A stretch of 18,497 nucleotides of DNA from Lentisphaeria bacterium (GTDB taxonomy: Bacteria; Verrucomicrobiota; Lentisphaeria; Victivallales; UBA1829): the NCBI GenBank assembly GCA_003526375.1, contig DPDG01000003.1, positions 1 through 18,497 of the forward strand, in the 5' to 3' direction. The notes below the pieces were generated by a model. It ran no database searches. It was given only the letters and a program-made list of their open reading frames with translations, and was not told where the DNA came from. The position numbers and the translations under genes were made by a program. Each line of letters starts with the position of its first letter. The stretch's first letter is position 1. Below are positions 1-8,437 of the stretch, piece after piece.

Positions 1-1
1 A

Positions 2-688
2 AATGAGTTCAAGCTAATAGTGATGATCGCAATCACGATCGTGATTGCAATTATTGCGATTCTTGCGGGTATGCTTCTGCCTGCGTTGAGCAAGGCAAGA
101 GAGAAAGCGTATGCCGTGCAATGCCTTTCCAATCAGAAACAGATAGGGCTTGCACTGCATCAGTATGGAAATGATTACAAGGGATATTTTACTCCATACT
201 GCTATGACTGGTTTGACCGTCTGGCTGTTTATATCGGGGTTCCCACAGATGTGAAAAACGGGCAGGTAAGATTTGCCTACCCCTATGATAAGCCGGGGCC
301 GATGCACTGTCCGAGCGATAAGGAGACGGAAGAACTTTACAAGTCCTCTGAAACGAAAGCTCCCGATCTTGCCCGGAGCTATATCGGCAATTTCTTTACG
401 AGATCCGTGTGGGTCGGATACGATGAGCCGAAACAACTGTATGCCATCAGGCAGGTCAAACAGCCGGGGCGGACCTGTTATGTCGCTGACGGTTCGCAGG
501 GGGGCGGAACGAATAAAACGGTTTCAAGAAGCGCCTATCCGTTCAAAGCCGGCTCGCTTCCCGGAGATATGGGGATGCGTTTCCGCCACGGGAAACAGTG
601 CAATCTGCTTTTCGTGGACGGCCATGCCGAGGGACATGACATTACCTGGATGCTGGTCAACCAGTTGAATCACCTGTTTTATAACTGA
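2..688 (+). CDS. Pseudopilin-like secreted protein with C-terminal FVDGH motif (5' partial or altered N-terminus)
   Basis: The reading frame is open to the left window edge; GTG at 20 and ATG at 23 are the first internal starts, so the true start may lie upstream. The N-terminal stretch IVIAIIAILAGMLLPALSKARE is the hydrophobic helix typical of type IV prepilin-like proteins. The usual leader and FTLIEL motif, with its Glu at mature position 5, is absent and replaced by FKLIVMIAIT. The C-terminus has RHGKQCNLLFVDGHAEG, the H-X9-DG type motif found with such pilin-like proteins in Planctomycetes and Lentisphaerota (DUF1559-like). These proteins are presumed to be exported and membrane- or surface-attached; their role is unknown. 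The stop at 686-688 is 17 nt before the next gene, whose RBS lies in the gap, so co-transcription is likely. The altered leader may be an inactivating change or a sequence artefact. Confidence 0.75.
   Translation, partial: NEFKLIVMIAITIVIAIIAILAGMLLPALSKAREKAYAVQCLSNQKQIGLALHQYGNDYKGYFTPYCYDWFDRLAVYIGVPTDVKNGQVRFAYPYDKPGPMHCPSDKETEELYKSSETKAPDLARSYIGNFFTRSVWVGYDEPKQLYAIRQVKQPGRTCYVADGSQGGGTNKTVSRSAYPFKAGSLPGDMGMRFRHGKQCNLLFVDGHAEGHDITWMLVNQLNHLFYN
29..48. repeat. 20-bp perfect palindrome inside the pilin-like helix codons
   Basis: All ten base pairs match around the centre at 38/39. With a few mismatches the symmetry extends to about 23-54. The left half is close to an inverted copy of the helix-coding DNA on the right, and it lies exactly where the conserved FTLIEL codons would be expected. 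Confidence 0.8.
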
Positions 689-705
689 AAGGAGATTGAT
701 GAGAT

Positions 706-3696
706 ATGAAATGTTTGCTGCTTGTTTTGTCTGCGGTGCTTCTGCCGTTCTGCGGGTTCGCCGGACGTTTTGCGCCGAATCCGGTTTCGGAACGCAGATG
801 CATCACCGCATCTGAAATGCGAATCCTGTTTTCGGACGGCGTGCCGCAATTTGAGATCGTCATCCCGCGCAATGCGCCGCCCGCCGCAAAATTCGCGGCG
901 GAGGAGCTGGCGAAGCATCTGGGAAAGGTTCTCGGCTGTCAATTGGAGATACTGAATGAGAAAAGCGGGAAGAAGCCTGCGTTGATTGTCGGGGATGCCG
1001 CTCTTGCGCTCAAAAACGGAATGGATGTATCGAAACTTGACCGCGACGGATTTTTCATCCGGAGCATCGGGGACGATGTCCTGATTGTCGGCAGCGATTC
1101 TCCGCAGCGCATTTCCACCTGGACGGAGCGCGCGACTCTGTTTGCCGTTTATGATTTTCTGGAGCGTTTTGCCGGAGTGCGGTTCTATTTCCCCGGCGAG
1201 ACCGGCACCGTCACGCCGCGCGTGAAGGAGTGGAAACTGCCTGTAAAGATTGATCTTATGGAGCGTCCCGATTTTCAATACCGGAGAATGTTTACGATCA
1301 ATCTGCCCCGCGTCAGCGGCAGGACGGAGCGTGTCGTCTGGTATGAGGATGTTCCGGAACCGATGGAACGGTATCGACTGGCGGAGATGCGCAACCGCAT
1401 GCAGACGCGCGATATCCCGAATTGCCACGGGCTGGTGGCGCTCGGCTTGAAAGAGCGTTTTGCGAAGACGCATCCCGAATACTTCGCGCTTGACACGCAG
1501 GGAATGCGCAAGAATGGTACGAACTATTCGCATCCGAACGATGCCGCAGGGCAGATCTGTTTCAGTTCCAAAGGCTTGTTCGAGTCGGTTTTCCTGGATG
1601 CCAAAGCTGTTCTGACCAACCGTCCGCAGGATCGGGAAGGGATGCTGGGGAGCGATGGGAAAATCGCCTGGCACAAGCATTTCCGCAACTTTCACACCAT
1701 GGGGGAAATTTTCTGCGTCATGCCCAATGACAGTTGTTACCTCTGCCGCTGCCCGGAGTGCCTGCCGCATTTCAAAGGGTCCACGGCGGGGAATTATACG
1801 CAGGAAACCACCGACTATATCTGGAAATTCATGTCCGGCATTGCACAGCGCGTGAAGGACGCAGGGATTCCGGGATACGTCACAACGATGGCATACAGTC
1901 AGTACCGCGGGATTCCCTCGTTCAGTCTGCCGGACAACATGATCGTCATGCTGGCGGTTACGGGTCCGTGGAACGAAGGCAAATCCCAACAGAAAAAAGA
2001 TGAACGGCTGCTGCGCGACTGGCAGAAAAAACTCAATGGCAAGACGTATCTCTGGACTTATCCCTCCAAATACTGGGTATCCGTCCGCGGCATTCCGAAT
2101 ATGGCGCCGCAGGCGTTCGGCGATTTCTACCGGCGTCAGTCGCCCTGCATTTTCGGCGCCTTTGCGGAGGCGGAAACCGACAGATGGATTTTCGGTTATC
2201 TCAACTACTATGTTTTCGGCAAGGTGATGTGGGATAAAAACACTGATGTGAGGAAACTGCTGGACGAGCATCATCGCCTGATGTTCGGTGCGGCGGCTCC
2301 GCAGATGAAGGAGTTTTATGATACGCTGGAACGCCACTGGATCAATGAAATCTGCGGCAGTGAGGTCAATACGCCGACCGGCCCGACTCTGGTGGTGCCT
2401 TCGGACGAAAAAATCTGGACGGAGATCTATTCCGAGGCGGAATGCGGCAGAATCGAAGCTTTGTTCCGGGCTGCGGAAGCGGCGGCAGCCAAAGACCCGG
2501 ATTCTCTCCGCCGTGTGAAATTCATGTATGAAAAACTCTGGAAACCCGTCATGACTGCCGCCGCGGACTACCGGAAGATGGTTTCCGACAACAGCGACTG
2601 GAATGCGGTCATGCCGGAAGTTCCCGCCGGGGAGAAAGTCGTTGTGGACGGCAAAATGGAGGAAGCGTTCTGGAAACAGGTGAAACCGTTTTATCTGGTG
2701 CCGAAAAACGGAGCAAATGATGAGGCGGTCAGACAGCAGACTCTCTGCAGGGCTGCCCGCGACAAGGATAATTTTTACTTCTTTTTCCGTTCCATGGAAC
2801 CGGAAACGGCGAAACTCCGTGCTCCGTCGAGAGAAAAAGACGCTCAGGATATCTGGCAGGACAACTGTCTTGAACTTTTCCTTGCGCCTGCGAGGAATGC
2901 GGAAAACGGCTGTCAATTCATCATCAATTCCGCCGGAAGCAGTTCCGACAACCGTTTCGGCCCCGGTTATACCGATTGGAAATGGGATGGCGGCGCGGAG
3001 TTTAAAGTACACGTCGAACCAGGTAAATACTGGGATCTGGAAATCCGTATCCCGCGCAGGAATCCGGGAATGCTTTCCGGCGATTCGATCATGGCGAATG
3101 TCTGCCGTCACCGTGTGGTTGACGGGGAAAAGAATTCTTATGACACATGGAGCCCGTTTGTCACGGGAAGCAATCGCAAGATTTCCGCCTACGGCGAATT
3201 GCTTTTTCAGGCGCCGGAGGATAACAATCTGATTGACACGCCCGATTTCGACAAGCCTGTCCGGGGAAAACGCTTTATCGGCAAATGGTTTGCCGGAAAG
3301 GTGCTGCCGACGGATGCGCAAATCTTCCGGACGGGAGGCGCTTCAGTTGTCCTGAATGCGGAAAATGAATCCGTGGGGCAGTATCTTCCGCAGTTGAAAT
3401 CCAATGCGAAATACCGCTTGAGCTATTACATCAGGACAAAGGACGTCAAACCGCTGACGAAACAGGATTCCGGTGTTTACGTCCGCGTGGAACTGGCAAA
3501 CGGAAAGCCGGTCATCCTGCCCGGTGCACGCCAGAACTATAAAGGGACAATGCCATGGACACGGCAGAGTTTTGAATTCAAAACACCGGAGATACGGACG
3601 AAAGGGACACATGTCTACATCCGTTTCACGATGCATAAAAAACTGACTTCCGGAACCGCATGGATTGATAAAGTGAAGCTGGAGGAACTTCCGTAA
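706..3696 (+). CDS. Large secreted DUF4838 protein with carbohydrate-binding-like C-terminal domains
   Basis: 996 residues. The start at 706 follows AGGAGA at 690-695. Residues 1-20 (MKCLLLVLSAVLLPFCGFAG) form a clear signal peptide. Residues about 45-150 resemble the GH20/alpha-glucuronidase N-terminal accessory fold (FEIVIPRNAPPAAKFAAEEL...). The central part, about 200-480, looks like DUF4838, including the CYLCRCPECLPH cysteine stretch. Residues about 640-830 start with VVVDGKMEEAFW and resemble CBM9-like domains. The last 150 residues (VGQYLPQLKSNAKYRLSYYIRTKDV) resemble a CBM4/9-type jelly roll. It probably binds or degrades a glycan outside the cytoplasm, but the substrate cannot be inferred and no catalytic residues were assigned. 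It follows the pilin-like gene closely and ends at a strong terminator. Domain calls are from remembered patterns; the secreted, multi-domain nature is well supported. Confidence 0.85.
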   Translation: MKCLLLVLSAVLLPFCGFAGRFAPNPVSERRCITASEMRILFSDGVPQFEIVIPRNAPPAAKFAAEELAKHLGKVLGCQLEILNEKSGKKPALIVGDAALALKNGMDVSKLDRDGFFIRSIGDDVLIVGSDSPQRISTWTERATLFAVYDFLERFAGVRFYFPGETGTVTPRVKEWKLPVKIDLMERPDFQYRRMFTINLPRVSGRTERVVWYEDVPEPMERYRLAEMRNRMQTRDIPNCHGLVALGLKERFAKTHPEYFALDTQGMRKNGTNYSHPNDAAGQICFSSKGLFESVFLDAKAVLTNRPQDREGMLGSDGKIAWHKHFRNFHTMGEIFCVMPNDSCYLCRCPECLPHFKGSTAGNYTQETTDYIWKFMSGIAQRVKDAGIPGYVTTMAYSQYRGIPSFSLPDNMIVMLAVTGPWNEGKSQQKKDERLLRDWQKKLNGKTYLWTYPSKYWVSVRGIPNMAPQAFGDFYRRQSPCIFGAFAEAETDRWIFGYLNYYVFGKVMWDKNTDVRKLLDEHHRLMFGAAAPQMKEFYDTLERHWINEICGSEVNTPTGPTLVVPSDEKIWTEIYSEAECGRIEALFRAAEAAAAKDPDSLRRVKFMYEKLWKPVMTAAADYRKMVSDNSDWNAVMPEVPAGEKVVVDGKMEEAFWKQVKPFYLVPKNGANDEAVRQQTLCRAARDKDNFYFFFRSMEPETAKLRAPSREKDAQDIWQDNCLELFLAPARNAENGCQFIINSAGSSSDNRFGPGYTDWKWDGGAEFKVHVEPGKYWDLEIRIPRRNPGMLSGDSIMANVCRHRVVDGEKNSYDTWSPFVTGSNRKISAYGELLFQAPEDNNLIDTPDFDKPVRGKRFIGKWFAGKVLPTDAQIFRTGGASVVLNAENESVGQYLPQLKSNAKYRLSYYIRTKDVKPLTKQDSGVYVRVELANGKPVILPGARQNYKGTMPWTRQSFEFKTPEIRTKGTHVYIRFTMHKKLTSGTAWIDKVKLEELP

Positions 3697-3715
3697 TTCA
3701 GGAATGCAGGGAATG

Positions 3716-3753
3716 AAAAATCCGTCCGGGGCTGAATATCCGGACGGATTTTT
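3716..3753. terminator. Bidirectional rho-independent terminator
   Basis: A perfect 14-bp stem is formed by 3716-3729 and 3740-3753 with a 10-nt loop. It has a GC-rich core (tccgtccgg / ccggacgga) and runs of A and T at the outer ends, so it can act on both strands. It closes the DUF4838 gene (stop at 3696) on the plus strand and the secreted-protein gene (stop at 3771) on the minus strand. Confidence 0.92.
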
Positions 3754-3770
3754 TTATATTGGAAGACGTG

Positions 3771-4301
3771 TTATTTTTTTATGAGAACCGCACGGTCGAG
3801 AGCAAGCTCATTGTTTTTTGTGGAGCCTTTTACATAAGCGGGGCCCTGGATTTTAAGGGATGCCCAGACTTCATATTCGTTATTGCCGCTTTCCTGGAAA
3901 ATATCGTTGACGTTGATGCTGATACTCCAGTCCGCCGCGTAGATTACATTGCGCTTCGCAATGACTGCCGTGCCGATTTTGTACCAATGATATTTTTCAT
4001 CCGCAGGAGCTTCTTTGATATAGATGCGGCAGATCGTCCTGTTGATTTCCCTGTTGCAGATTCCGAGCGGAATCGGGAATTTGTGCAGCTTCTGGTCTTT
4101 GGGAACCCAGATGGAGCTTTTCTCCATGGAAGACACGGGGTCCTTTGCTATTTTCCCGTTGGTATATTTTCCGAGCATTTTCCCGTCGAATTGTTTCATT
4201 ATTTTTGCGTTTTTGACTTCGGCGGGGAGATCCTGATAGGGCTCGGCGGCAAATGCCCCCGCAGCGATGCAGAATGCAAGCATGAATGCAGATTTTTTCA
4301 T
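3771..4301 (-). CDS. Small secreted protein, family not recognised
   Basis: 176 residues with a clear signal peptide (MKKSAFMLAFCIAAGAFAA, cleavage probably near residue 19). The start is supported by GGAAAGGA about 5-8 nt upstream on the minus strand. The mature part is soluble and rich in aromatic and Ile/Val residues (EKYHWYKIGTAVIAKRN, AADWSISINVNDIF), which fits a beta-rich domain, but I do not recognise a family. It lies 99 nt downstream of the last QueG-like gene with no obvious terminator between, so read-through from that operon is possible. A role with the secreted DUF4838 protein on the other side of the shared terminator is also conceivable. No function is assigned. Confidence 0.75.
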   Translation of the reverse strand: MKKSAFMLAFCIAAGAFAAEPYQDLPAEVKNAKIMKQFDGKMLGKYTNGKIAKDPVSSMEKSSIWVPKDQKLHKFPIPLGICNREINRTICRIYIKEAPADEKYHWYKIGTAVIAKRNVIYAADWSISINVNDIFQESGNNEYEVWASLKIQGPAYVKGSTKNNELALDRAVLIKK

Positions 4302-4400
4302 ATTGTTTCCTTTCCGGGTTCACGTGAGATTGATTTTCTGACGGCGGGTGTTTGTTTCTGTCTTACTGCACCTCCTTGCGCAAATGAATGCCTGCGTTTT

Positions 4401-5360
4401 TCATGACGTTTTTTCTTTTTTCTCCTCCTGCAAAAGCGGCAGTTTCCATTCGGGGCGTTTGCGGAACGGCGTGTTGAACTTGTGAGTCAGCACTCCTTTT
4501 TCCTCAAGATGAATGCTGCACGCGGTATCGCAGGCGCGTCCGCAGATGCTTGCCCAGTAACCGTGCTTGACCGGCGGATAATAGATGATCTGTTCCATGA
4601 CCTCCCGTGCGCGTTCCGGCGAAAGTTTTGTCTCTCCGGTAATGACCGCGAGACGCCGGGGATCGTCTGCGAACGCCTCCGGCGGCATGAAAGGATTTTT
4701 CGTCATGTTGGCGCCGATATAGTAGGCGGAACACTGCCAGCGGTCCCGCTTTCCGTCCCGACTCAATGCGTGCCCGGGACATGCCGCGATGCATTTCCCG
4801 CAACGGTCGCAGAGATGCGGCGCGACAAGCGGATCAGGTTCGATTTTCGCATCGGTCAGAAGAAAGACATAACGCTGGCAGGGACCGAACTCGTCGGTCA
4901 GGATCGAACCTGAAAGACCGCGTTCCCCGAGTCCGCAGTCTACGGCACACTGCTCGAAATCAAGCTGATTTTCCGCTTTTCTTCCCCGGTAGATTTCCCG
5001 GTAGTCCACCTCGAAGTTGGTGTCGTCGTCCGCCTGCATGACGGTCTGGTTGCGCCGTTGCGGAAGCGCTTCGAAGCCGCAGTCCTCCAGTAATGCGGAA
5101 ACTCGGAGAAGCGCAATCGGCATCACGTTTTCCTCCAGAACTTCGACGGCGTTTGTGGTGTACTGATAATAGGTGGAACCCTCCTCGATTCCACGCCGGG
5201 CGCCGCGAAGCTGACGGAACGCCGCGCAGATCACGGTTTCGGCTTCGGGCATCAGCAGACGGACCTTCGGATCACGGCAGCGGCCCGCATTTCCGAAGCG
5301 GACAAGATCGGCTCCGAACCGGCGGAATCTGTCGATGATCTTTTGTTTGAGCGTATTCAT
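4401..5360 (-). CDS. QueG-like double [4Fe-4S] cluster protein (paralogue 3 of 3)
   Basis: 319 residues from ATG at 5360. This start overlaps the previous gene's TGA as ATGA and leaves the N-terminus aligned with its paralogues (GADLVRFGNAGR); the frame is open further upstream but that part overlaps the neighbour. The ferredoxin motif CDRCGKCIAACPGH places Cys at 184, 187, 190 and 194. A conserved WQC (Cys210) and a CGRACDTAC group (Cys273, 277, 281) could complete a second cluster. The segment CGLGERGLSGSILTDEFGP matches the conserved AGLG...G..L.T.EFG region of epoxyqueuosine reductase (QueG/COG1600) and reductive-dehalogenase-like proteins. A cytoplasmic redox enzyme, possibly corrinoid-dependent as QueG is, is inferred. 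The N-terminal region is the most diverged of the three (PKVRLLMPEAETVI). It is the last gene of the cassette. Confidence 0.85.
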   Translation of the reverse strand: MNTLKQKIIDRFRRFGADLVRFGNAGRCRDPKVRLLMPEAETVICAAFRQLRGARRGIEEGSTYYQYTTNAVEVLEENVMPIALLRVSALLEDCGFEALPQRRNQTVMQADDDTNFEVDYREIYRGRKAENQLDFEQCAVDCGLGERGLSGSILTDEFGPCQRYVFLLTDAKIEPDPLVAPHLCDRCGKCIAACPGHALSRDGKRDRWQCSAYYIGANMTKNPFMPPEAFADDPRRLAVITGETKLSPERAREVMEQIIYYPPVKHGYWASICGRACDTACSIHLEEKGVLTHKFNTPFRKRPEWKLPLLQEEKKEKTS

Positions 5361-6265
5361 AGCAGATTTTTTCCCTTCAGATGGTTGTAACAGGCGATAT
5401 CGCATTTCTTGCCGCAGAGACACGGCGCATAGCCGGTGGCGCGGGACGGCAGAAAATCCAGTTCCGGGTAAATCGCGCGTGCGCTTTCCCGTGTGAACCG
5501 GAATTCTCCGTTCAGTATCTTTTCCCGGTCAGGATGATCTTTCAGGAAATCTTCTCCCAGAAATGGATTGGAGCGGTGCGCCCCGCGGTAATAAACGGCG
5601 CACTGCCAGGTATCCAGACCGTTTTTCATGTCGATGGCGTGTCCGGGACAGCTTTCCGCGCATTTTCCGCAACGGTCGCAGAGGGAGCCGGCAAACGGCG
5701 GGTCCGCTTCAAGCGGAGCATTGGTCACGATAAAGACAAAACGGATGAACGGCCCGAATTTCGGCGCGACGGCATTGCCTCTGCAACTGACGGAGGCGAG
5801 ACCGCAGATTCGTGCCGCCTCTGCAAAATCCATGATGATGTCCGGGAGCGGTTTTCCCGGCGCCACGGCTTCCACATGTTCCAGTTCATAGGTGTCCACA
5901 AGCTCCGGATTGGTGGTGTGGTCTCCCTTGATCTTCAGGTTGGATACATTGCGCTGAAGACAGGCGTCGTATCCCTCGTTCTCGATCAGCGCGCCCATTT
6001 TCAGCAGAAAAACCTCCGAAAGTTCTTCGTCGATCAGCTTGACGCCGAGCTGCGTGTAATTGAAGAACTGCACCTTCGATTCCATGACGCGGTAGAGGGC
6101 GCGCGGCACTCTGAATCCGAACCCGATGACGCAGGTGGCGTCGGGCAGGATACTGCGGGGATCGCGCTGCGGATGCGTGCCTTCGAAATGGCGGATGTCA
6201 CCGATTCCGACGAGATCGGCTCCGTATTCCAGCGCTTTTTCTTTGATGAACTGTGCTGTCAGCAT
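5357..6265 (-). CDS. QueG-like double [4Fe-4S] cluster protein (paralogue 2 of 3)
   Basis: 302 residues. ATG at 6265 follows an AGGAGG that overlaps the TAG of the preceding gene (TAGGAGGAAACAATG), so translation is probably coupled. The N-terminus LEYGADLVGIGDIRHFEG matches its upstream paralogue closely. The first cluster motif CDRCGKCAESCPGH has Cys196, 199, 202 and 206. WQC (Cys222) and CLCGKKCDIAC (Cys282, 284, 288, 292) probably bind a second cluster. The region KFGPFIRFVFIVTNAPLEADPP corresponds to the conserved EFGP...TDAPLEPD block of the family, but the AGLG motif is altered to CGLASVSCRGN. This suggests a changed active site or a partner role rather than the same reaction as its neighbours. 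It overlaps the downstream paralogue by 4 nt. Confidence 0.85.
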   Translation of the reverse strand: MLTAQFIKEKALEYGADLVGIGDIRHFEGTHPQRDPRSILPDATCVIGFGFRVPRALYRVMESKVQFFNYTQLGVKLIDEELSEVFLLKMGALIENEGYDACLQRNVSNLKIKGDHTTNPELVDTYELEHVEAVAPGKPLPDIIMDFAEAARICGLASVSCRGNAVAPKFGPFIRFVFIVTNAPLEADPPFAGSLCDRCGKCAESCPGHAIDMKNGLDTWQCAVYYRGAHRSNPFLGEDFLKDHPDREKILNGEFRFTRESARAIYPELDFLPSRATGYAPCLCGKKCDIACYNHLKGKNLL

Positions 6266-6274
6266 TGTTTCCTC

Positions 6275-7342
6275 CTACCTGTCCATGACCCATGCCTTGC
6301 CGGTGCGCAGCGGCCGCCGGAAGCGGTGTTCCATGCATCCGCCTTTCTTTTCCAGCATACTGACGCAGGCGCGGATGCATCCGCCGCATTTCGCCATATT
6401 GTAGCCGACCCATGACGGAAAATATTTTTCCAGCGCGCCGTAGACTTTCATGATTTCCGCTTCGTTGGCGGCGCATTTCCCCTCCAGCAGATTCAAGTCC
6501 CCGTTTTCATTGGCATCCCAGACTTCCCGCGGGACAAACGGGTTGAATTTGCGTCCTCCGTGCGTGTAGAACGCATAACACTTCCATTCGTCGAGTCTGC
6601 CCCATTCGCATTTCTTGCCGCCGACATGAACCGTGATGCTTTCCGTCCTGCTCAGGCACTGCCCCGGGCACTCCCGGACACATGCCATGCACCGGCGGCA
6701 GATCGGCGGTCCCGAATACATCGGGTCCGGTTCCAGCGGGGCGTCCGTGAAGATGAACGCGACTCGTTGAAGCGGTCCGAACTCCGGCGTGAGGAACATC
6801 TTGCTCCAACCCATCTCTCCCAGTCCGCACGCGACCGCCGCCAGACGGAAATGGAACTGGAGATCCGGAGCCACGCCGCCCTCTCTCGCCGGACGCGTGA
6901 ACTGGACGGAGCGGTGGTGCGCCGCCTTGTTCTTCGCCTGTTCATTGACTTCGATCTGCTCCTCTGGCGAAAGCGTGTTCCCCGGACTGCCGTCCATGTC
7001 GGAAACCACGCCGCGCGCGCCTGTATTGCGGTAGACCGCCGCCTCGTATCCGTGATCCTCGATCATTTTCCCGACGTGATACAGAACCGCAGGGGCAAAG
7101 ATTTCATTGATCCCCCCGTAAGCCATGGAGGGATACTGATAGAACTGGGTGCCCTGTTCGATTCCCTGCTGGACACCCCGCGGAATCCGGAACGCCATTC
7201 CGATTACCGTCCTGGCTTCCGGGAAAATGGCACGGGGGTCCATTTCCGCAGGTACGCCTTCAAAGCGCGCCATGTCACCGATTCCGACGAGATCGGCTCC
7301 GGCGGAAAGCGCCGCTTCCTTTACCATTTCAGATGTAAGCAT
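6275..7342 (-). CDS. QueG-like double [4Fe-4S] cluster protein (paralogue 1 of 3)
   Basis: 355 residues from ATG at 7342. An earlier in-frame ATG at 7360 lies inside the preceding gene; the 7342 start has GAGGAG at proper spacing and gives the MLTSEMVKEAALSAGADLVG start that matches paralogue 2. Conserved blocks are GIGDMARFEG, ARTVIGMAFRIPRG, CGLGEMGWSKMFLTPEFGP and TDAPLEPDP. The first cluster motif CRRCMACVRECPGQC has Cys215, 218, 221 and 225. WKC (Cys255) and CGGCIRAC (Cys319, 322, 326) probably bind the second. Two insertions relative to the paralogues (about residues 110-160 and 235-250) account for its extra length. It starts 1 nt after the U32 gene's stop. Family relatives include cobalamin-dependent QueG, but the substrate here is unknown. 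Confidence 0.87.
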   Translation of the reverse strand: MLTSEMVKEAALSAGADLVGIGDMARFEGVPAEMDPRAIFPEARTVIGMAFRIPRGVQQGIEQGTQFYQYPSMAYGGINEIFAPAVLYHVGKMIEDHGYEAAVYRNTGARGVVSDMDGSPGNTLSPEEQIEVNEQAKNKAAHHRSVQFTRPAREGGVAPDLQFHFRLAAVACGLGEMGWSKMFLTPEFGPLQRVAFIFTDAPLEPDPMYSGPPICRRCMACVRECPGQCLSRTESITVHVGGKKCEWGRLDEWKCYAFYTHGGRKFNPFVPREVWDANENGDLNLLEGKCAANEAEIMKVYGALEKYFPSWVGYNMAKCGGCIRACVSMLEKKGGCMEHRFRRPLRTGKAWVMDR

Positions 7343-7343
7343 A

Positions 7344-8390
7344 TCATCTCCTCTTTTCATGCTGATGATTCCAGTCGTTCAAATTTACCAGCGCGCCTTC
7401 CAGCGCAGTGCGGCAGTAGGAACAATTGCGGCAGTCGTGGCTGCAATGAAGCGTATGTTCACCGAAATCCGCCGGAAGCAGGGAGTTTTCCAGAATTTCC
7501 GGGTAAAACGCTTCCGCATGGGCAGGTTCCAGAAGATCCGGCAGATTGCCGTGACAGCAGCCCGTGAAATACGCTTCCGCGACTGCCGTCGGATTGCGGT
7601 TGACACGGGTTGCGAGCTTCAGTCCGTCAAAATATCCTTCATAAAGGTTGACATCTTCCGGACGAATGAAATTGCTTACTGCCAGAAAATCCCGGCGTTT
7701 TTCCGGCTGTTCCAGCCAGCTCCGGCAGATTCCGGAGAATTCATACGCATTGTCCATTTCCCGTATTTCATTTTCGTGCGCGACCAGATTGTCGTGGAAA
7801 TTGTGGGCGGAGCAGTGGTTCAGGCAGCCGCTGTTTGCCAGCGCATAGAGTTTTTTTCCGTTTTGCAGGCACCATGCGCGTATTTCCTGTATCTTTCCGA
7901 TATTCCGGTTCAGCTCGCGGCGCAGATAATAGCCGTCGAAAAAAGCGGCGAGATAGTCCATGCCCTCGCAGGTGCCGATTTCCATATTGACGGAGGCGCG
8001 CCTCTCCAGTTTCGGAAAGTTCTGTTTCAAGAATTTCGCAATCAGAGGCGAAGAAGTGGTAATCGAAGTCAGAAGGAAACCCGATGCAAGAAAATCGACG
8101 GTATCCCCGATTTTTTCAAAAAAACAGCGCGCCTGGCTGTAACGTCCGTAACAGTGCCCGTTCAGCAGCAGATTCAGGGCGATTCCTGCATCGCTGAGAA
8201 GCTTCAGGTCTGACAGCAGTTTTTCCTGTATCGCATAAAGACTGTCCGACTTGCCGCTTTTCATGGTGCCGCGCCCGGAGGGAATGTCCGACCACGCGAA
8301 ATAGACCTCGCCGATCTTCTCCTTGTTCCGCAGCATGAGGCTGAGAAAACGGTTGTCTGCGGTCATCTGGTACCCGATCATGAAACGCAT
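7344..8390 (-). CDS. U32-family Fe-S protein (UbiU/UbiV/RlhA-like superfamily)
   Basis: 348 residues. ATG at 8390 is preceded by AGAGGATC; the open frame further upstream would begin in AT-rich, promoter-like DNA, so the shorter start is preferred. The U32 signature is clear: LANSGCLNHCSAHNFHDN (Cys189 and Cys193) followed by the SNFIRPEDVNLYEGYFDGLKLATR block. Cys222 and a C-terminal CSHDCRNCSYC cluster (Cys316, 320, 323, 326) are extra candidate ligands. Characterised U32 members hold a [4Fe-4S] cluster and act in oxygen-independent hydroxylation of ubiquinone precursors, rRNA or tRNA; others are called collagenase-like peptidases. Here it heads a run with three QueG-like proteins and lies downstream of a LacI regulator, so a redox role in the same pathway is inferred. 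True proteolysis seems unlikely. Confidence 0.85.
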   Translation of the reverse strand: MRFMIGYQMTADNRFLSLMLRNKEKIGEVYFAWSDIPSGRGTMKSGKSDSLYAIQEKLLSDLKLLSDAGIALNLLLNGHCYGRYSQARCFFEKIGDTVDFLASGFLLTSITTSSPLIAKFLKQNFPKLERRASVNMEIGTCEGMDYLAAFFDGYYLRRELNRNIGKIQEIRAWCLQNGKKLYALANSGCLNHCSAHNFHDNLVAHENEIREMDNAYEFSGICRSWLEQPEKRRDFLAVSNFIRPEDVNLYEGYFDGLKLATRVNRNPTAVAEAYFTGCCHGNLPDLLEPAHAEAFYPEILENSLLPADFGEHTLHCSHDCRNCSYCRTALEGALVNLNDWNHQHEKRR

Positions 8391-8413
8391 GGGTTCGATC
8401 CTCTTTTGATTTG

Positions 8414-8437
8414 ATAACTGTCTTCGATATAAGTTAT
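8414..8437. promoter_or_regulatory. Candidate operator/promoter region before the U32 gene
   Basis: The arms ATAACT (8414-8419) and AGTTAT (8432-8437) are perfect inverted repeats separated by 12 nt. On the minus strand the repeat overlaps TATAAC, which follows TTGACT at a short 14-nt spacing, so a weak or regulated promoter is possible. The position between the LacI gene and its presumed target makes an operator plausible but unproven. Confidence 0.35.

Noticed and set aside
679..3321. Very long minus-strand open frame opposite the DUF4838 gene
   Set aside because: It is antisense to a gene with signal peptide, RBS and recognisable domains. Its product is Arg/His/Phe-rich and patternless, typical of GC-biased shadow frames.
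4366..4380. Orphan AAGGAGGTG on the minus strand between the last QueG-like gene and the secreted protein
   Set aside because: The only start directly after it (GTG) meets a stop after one codon, so it does not serve a gene.
4401..7342. Calling the three Fe-S proteins queG (epoxyqueuosine reductase)
   Set aside because: Only the general fold and cluster motifs fit. The QueG-typical VDTGPVLER-like active-site stretch is not seen, and three copies with a U32 gene and LacI regulator argue for another role.
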